64,000 nucleotides of DNA from Ypsolopha sequella (lineage: Eukaryota; Arthropoda; Insecta; Lepidoptera; Ypsolophidae): the NCBI GenBank assembly GCA_934047225.1, contig OW203986.1, positions 16,805,221 through 16,869,220 of the forward strand. The letters are read 5' to 3'. Positions 61,471 to 64,000 of the stretch are shown piece after piece (the stretch's first letter is position 1; each line of letters opens with the position of its first letter). Under the pieces are notes generated by a model, which did not search any database, was not told the origin of the DNA, and saw only the letters and a list, made by a program, of their open reading frames with translations. Both the position numbers and the translations under genes were made by a program.

Positions 61471-61479
61471 AAATTAACT

Positions 61480-62290
61480 TATTTAAATGGTAGGGAACCC
61501 TCAAAGCACGAGTCATACTTGCACCTGTCCAGTTTTTTGTTGTTTTTAGCACTTCCTGCCACCACACGAGCAGTGGCCCTGCGGCTAGCAGCGCATCTAC
61601 GCAAGTTACGTCCCATTCTTAGCAGCCGTCCACGTTTTTATGTTTTTAATTTAATGTTATGCCTTCGGGCCTGTTTTTATTGTAAACTCTGAATACCTTC
61701 TATGAATTTCGTAAATGCAGGATAATTTTGTTTTTTATTTGTTCTTGTATTTTGCTGTAGGATAGTTGTTCAATCTGAGCAATTCAATATGTGGTTTCAT
61801 TTAACCTGCCTATTTACACCCGGTCCATTATATTCTACTTAAGGTGCAAACAGGGAAATATTGAATTAATATTGAATAATGTTTAAACATATTCTTCATT
61901 TGTTTTGTTATTGTTTCCATCACATTCATTCTCCCATTAGATAAATACTCTATAGCCAAAGGTGACTTATGTTTGCGTTAGAATGACTTTTGTTCGTCTC
62001 GAGTGTTGTCGCGAAAACATCCAGTTTATGAGGAGCTACTTATAAATATATTGTGTCCACATGACTAACCGACAATCGCGAAGTGGCTGCTCCATTGGAT
62101 AAACGTCCCGCAAATTGTCTAAATAGACATACGGACGGGAACATCAGTTTGTTAGTTGGTGAAGTAAAGAGGACACGCAATGAGGTTCGAATGGCCCGAC
62201 TTTACAAGATGCTGCTTCTGCTTACCCTTGCGCAGAGGAGTAATTATTTTCGGATACATTAACTTTGTAAGTTATTTATTTATTTATTTA
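61480..62290. other. No gene seen
   Basis: A short 'acggaaccctaa'-family end (GGGAACCCTCAAAGCACGAG) is at 61492-61537. Otherwise nothing supportable. Confidence 0.5.
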
Positions 62291-62295
62291 TTTAA

Positions 62296-62423
62296 AGCTT
62301 ACGACATAATAATCGCTGGTGAAAAGCAGGTGATGTACTAAATATGGACTGGCGCTTGCACAGTTCACGCTAGAGAACACCTCTGACACCCGCTTGAGGA
62401 TTCATGTCGTGACGATATAAATG
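62296..62423 (+). mobile_element. SINE fragment
   Basis: CATAATAATCGCTGGTGAAA and AACACCTCTGACACCCGC and ATTCATGTCGTGACG match the 3' part of the SINE at 39212-39725. Confidence 0.6.
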
Positions 62424-62596
62424 TTACCCGGCAAACTTGACTTTAGGATAAACTAGTGTTTAGGAAGTACTACAACGTAAAAAAGAGCCGGTATGTTAAG
62501 ACTGTACCTGAGCCTAGCACATGAACAACGCCAGACTTTCGAGGATTCATTAGAAGAAATTCGAACTTTCCTTGTGTTGAAAAAAATATATTTTAG

Positions 62597-63107
62597 ACGG
62601 AGAGCTAGCGACCAAATCGGTCATGTGGCTTCAGCTGTATTGAAACTCCGTTAGCTACTTCTCTGAACAACCTTTTCCGATAATCTTCGTGCTGGCAGGC
62701 CGCGGGCGGTGGGTGCGGGTGTAGTGGGGTGGGTAAAAAAATGAAAAAAAATGTGGGCGCAGCTACTTTAGTTTTTTTTTTCAAACAGTTGCTCTGTACT
62801 CCCTGTACACCCAAAAAAAATTTTAAATCGATCGGGTGGTGGGAAGGGGTTGCCAGCGTTAATTCAAAGTACCAAAATAATAATAATTTTCATGTGGGCT
62901 CAGATATCAGCCGGCGAACGCGTCAGCGCGCTCACGGCTCACGGCGGCTTGGTACTTTTAATTAACGCTGGCAACCCCTTCCCACCAGCCGATCGACTTA
63001 AAATTCCGATAACTAGATTATCGGGAAAGGTTGTTCAGGGAAGTAGCTAACGGAGTTTCAATACAGCTGAAGCCACATGACCGATTTGGTCGATAGCTCT
63101 TAGACTA
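62597..63107. mobile_element. Foldback element, ~510 bases
   Basis: Outer arms: AGAGCTAGCGACCAAATCGG ... CATGTGGCTTCAGCTGTATT pair with 63020-63105. Inner arms: GGAAGGGGTTGCCAGCGTTAA (62843-62863) pair with 62962-62984. The loop holds CG-rich sequence (GGCGAACGCGTCAGCGCG). No ORF recognised. Confidence 0.75.
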
Positions 63108-63301
63108 TTTGATTTATTGATCTTTCATCTAGAGGTTCTACTTATAAACAATGTATAAGATTTATACTTTTGTCAAAAATAAAATGTTTTCCAACCTCTT
63201 TTTTTTGTTTTTAAATGTTCGTTTCAAGAACGCGGTTATGAGATAAACTTGTTTTTTTTTTCATAAAATAGGTAATAGAAATATGAAGGGATTCTACTTA
63301 A

Positions 63302-63746
63302 CACGTTCCGGCGCGGTAACGGCGTGTGCCGTTTTTTTACCTCTTGCGGATTGAAAGTACGGCGATGCCCGTAAATTTTTAATCTTTTCTAAATGCCAGT
63401 ACGGTTACCTCCGTGAAATTTCTTCGAAAGTCTCATACAAAACACTTCCACTGGCATTCTACAAGAACACATCAATGGTGTACAATCTACAGCCCGCTGT
63501 CCCTCGTTTTTTATTGACCAGTGCACACATGCATACTGGTACTCACACACTGACAGTACGGCAATAACCGGTATGTTTGTATGGGTTTTTGTTCTGCGTG
63601 TTGCGGCTATAACCACACTGTCAAATCGCAAATATCTTTTTGTGTTGTAATGTGGCAGTACGGCTTTTACAGTGATATACATTTGTATGGAGATTTTTTC
63701 TGCTTTTCTACGTAGTCGACCAAATAAGGTACCGCGCCGGAACGTG
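63302..63746. mobile_element. TTAA MITE (445 bases)
   Basis: Ends CACGTTCCGGCGCGGTA / TACCGCGCCGGAACGTG are perfect 17-base inverted repeats. TTAA at 63298-63301 and 63747-63750. The uninterrupted copy at 6716-7636 shows the empty site near 6924. Piggybac-type by target duplication. Confidence 0.85.
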
Positions 63747-64000
63747 TTAAATCAAATTTTTTTTTCTCTTCAGTATTAGCTAAAAACACACCAATTTGTT
63801 GTTTCGCTGCGTGACATCCAAGAAAAAGAGGCCAATGAGCCAACATATAATCGCCTCTATCAAAGGCAAATAAGGTCTTTGCCTTTTGTCTTATTGTGCT
63901 GGATGGGTAATAAAAAAAGTTGGTAGGGTAGGCCATCCTCTTAAGTTAGAAGGTTATGTATGGCATGGCACGACCACCTTAAATAACCTTCGTGGTTATT

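Larger units (their letters stand above)
62500..63940 (-). mobile_element. TTAA-flanked element, copy 2, with two nested insertions
   Basis: Reverse complement of the element at 6716-7636. TTAA at 62496-62499 and 63941-63944. Shared segments include TGAATCCTCGAAAGTCTGGC (62541-62560 region, minus) and TTGTTGTTTCGCTGCGTGA. Interrupted by a foldback (about 62597-63107) and a TTAA MITE (63302-63746). Without those it is about 480 bases. Confidence 0.7.

Overview
This window looks like arthropod nuclear DNA, most likely from a moth or butterfly. It is AT-rich, has one intron-split gene and is dense with transposable elements. The moth/butterfly inference rests on remembered repeat families, such as the element running from 'accggtcaagtgcgag' to 'acggaaccctaa' and tRNA-headed SINEs. 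It was not tested by search.

The only host gene I can support is the 3' part of a Dpr-interacting-protein (DIP) gene on the + strand, closest from memory to DIP-beta. Seven exons run from 10812 to the stop codon at 30729-30731. They encode the second half of Ig1, all of Ig2 and Ig3, a Pro/Thr-rich stalk, a conserved charged linker and a hydrophobic C-terminal tail that looks like a GPI-anchor signal. The exons for the signal peptide and first half of Ig1 were not found in bases 1-10811. All six introns after the first exon listed here are phase 1, so every internal exon can be skipped without changing frame. Intron 5 is 14 kb and mostly transposon.

Layout: 1-10.8 kb holds a fragment of an RT-associated domain (minus strand), tRNA-like SINE heads, a Penelope-like element (PLE) with a decayed GIY-YIG nuclease, a Harbinger-type MITE, a LINE 3' fragment split by a TTAA-flanked element, and long inverted repeats. 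10.8-30.7 kb is the DIP gene; its introns hold MITEs, a solo inverted PLE terminal pair, an RTE fragment and a nested complex. In that complex a LINE tail (20.53-25.79 kb, minus) is split by a rearranged PLE with a 13-bp target duplication, and the PLE is in turn split by a small, young, internally deleted copia element. 31-35 kb has MITEs and a long 5'-truncated CR1-like LINE RT (minus). 35-50 kb is largely empty of genes, with an SINE, long palindromes including a 770-bp foldback, and a solo LTR with a visible core promoter. 50.9-52.2 kb is a near-complete but broken mariner (minus). 53-64 kb has more LINE and SINE fragments, a 23-bp minisatellite and a three-layer nested insertion at 62.5-63.9 kb.

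I see no operon, CRISPR array, rRNA or convincing functional tRNA. The most interesting material is the order of insertions, which can be read from the sequence, together with recurrent hammerhead-ribozyme-like cores in the PLE terminal repeats and several long hairpins that would form double-stranded RNA if transcribed.
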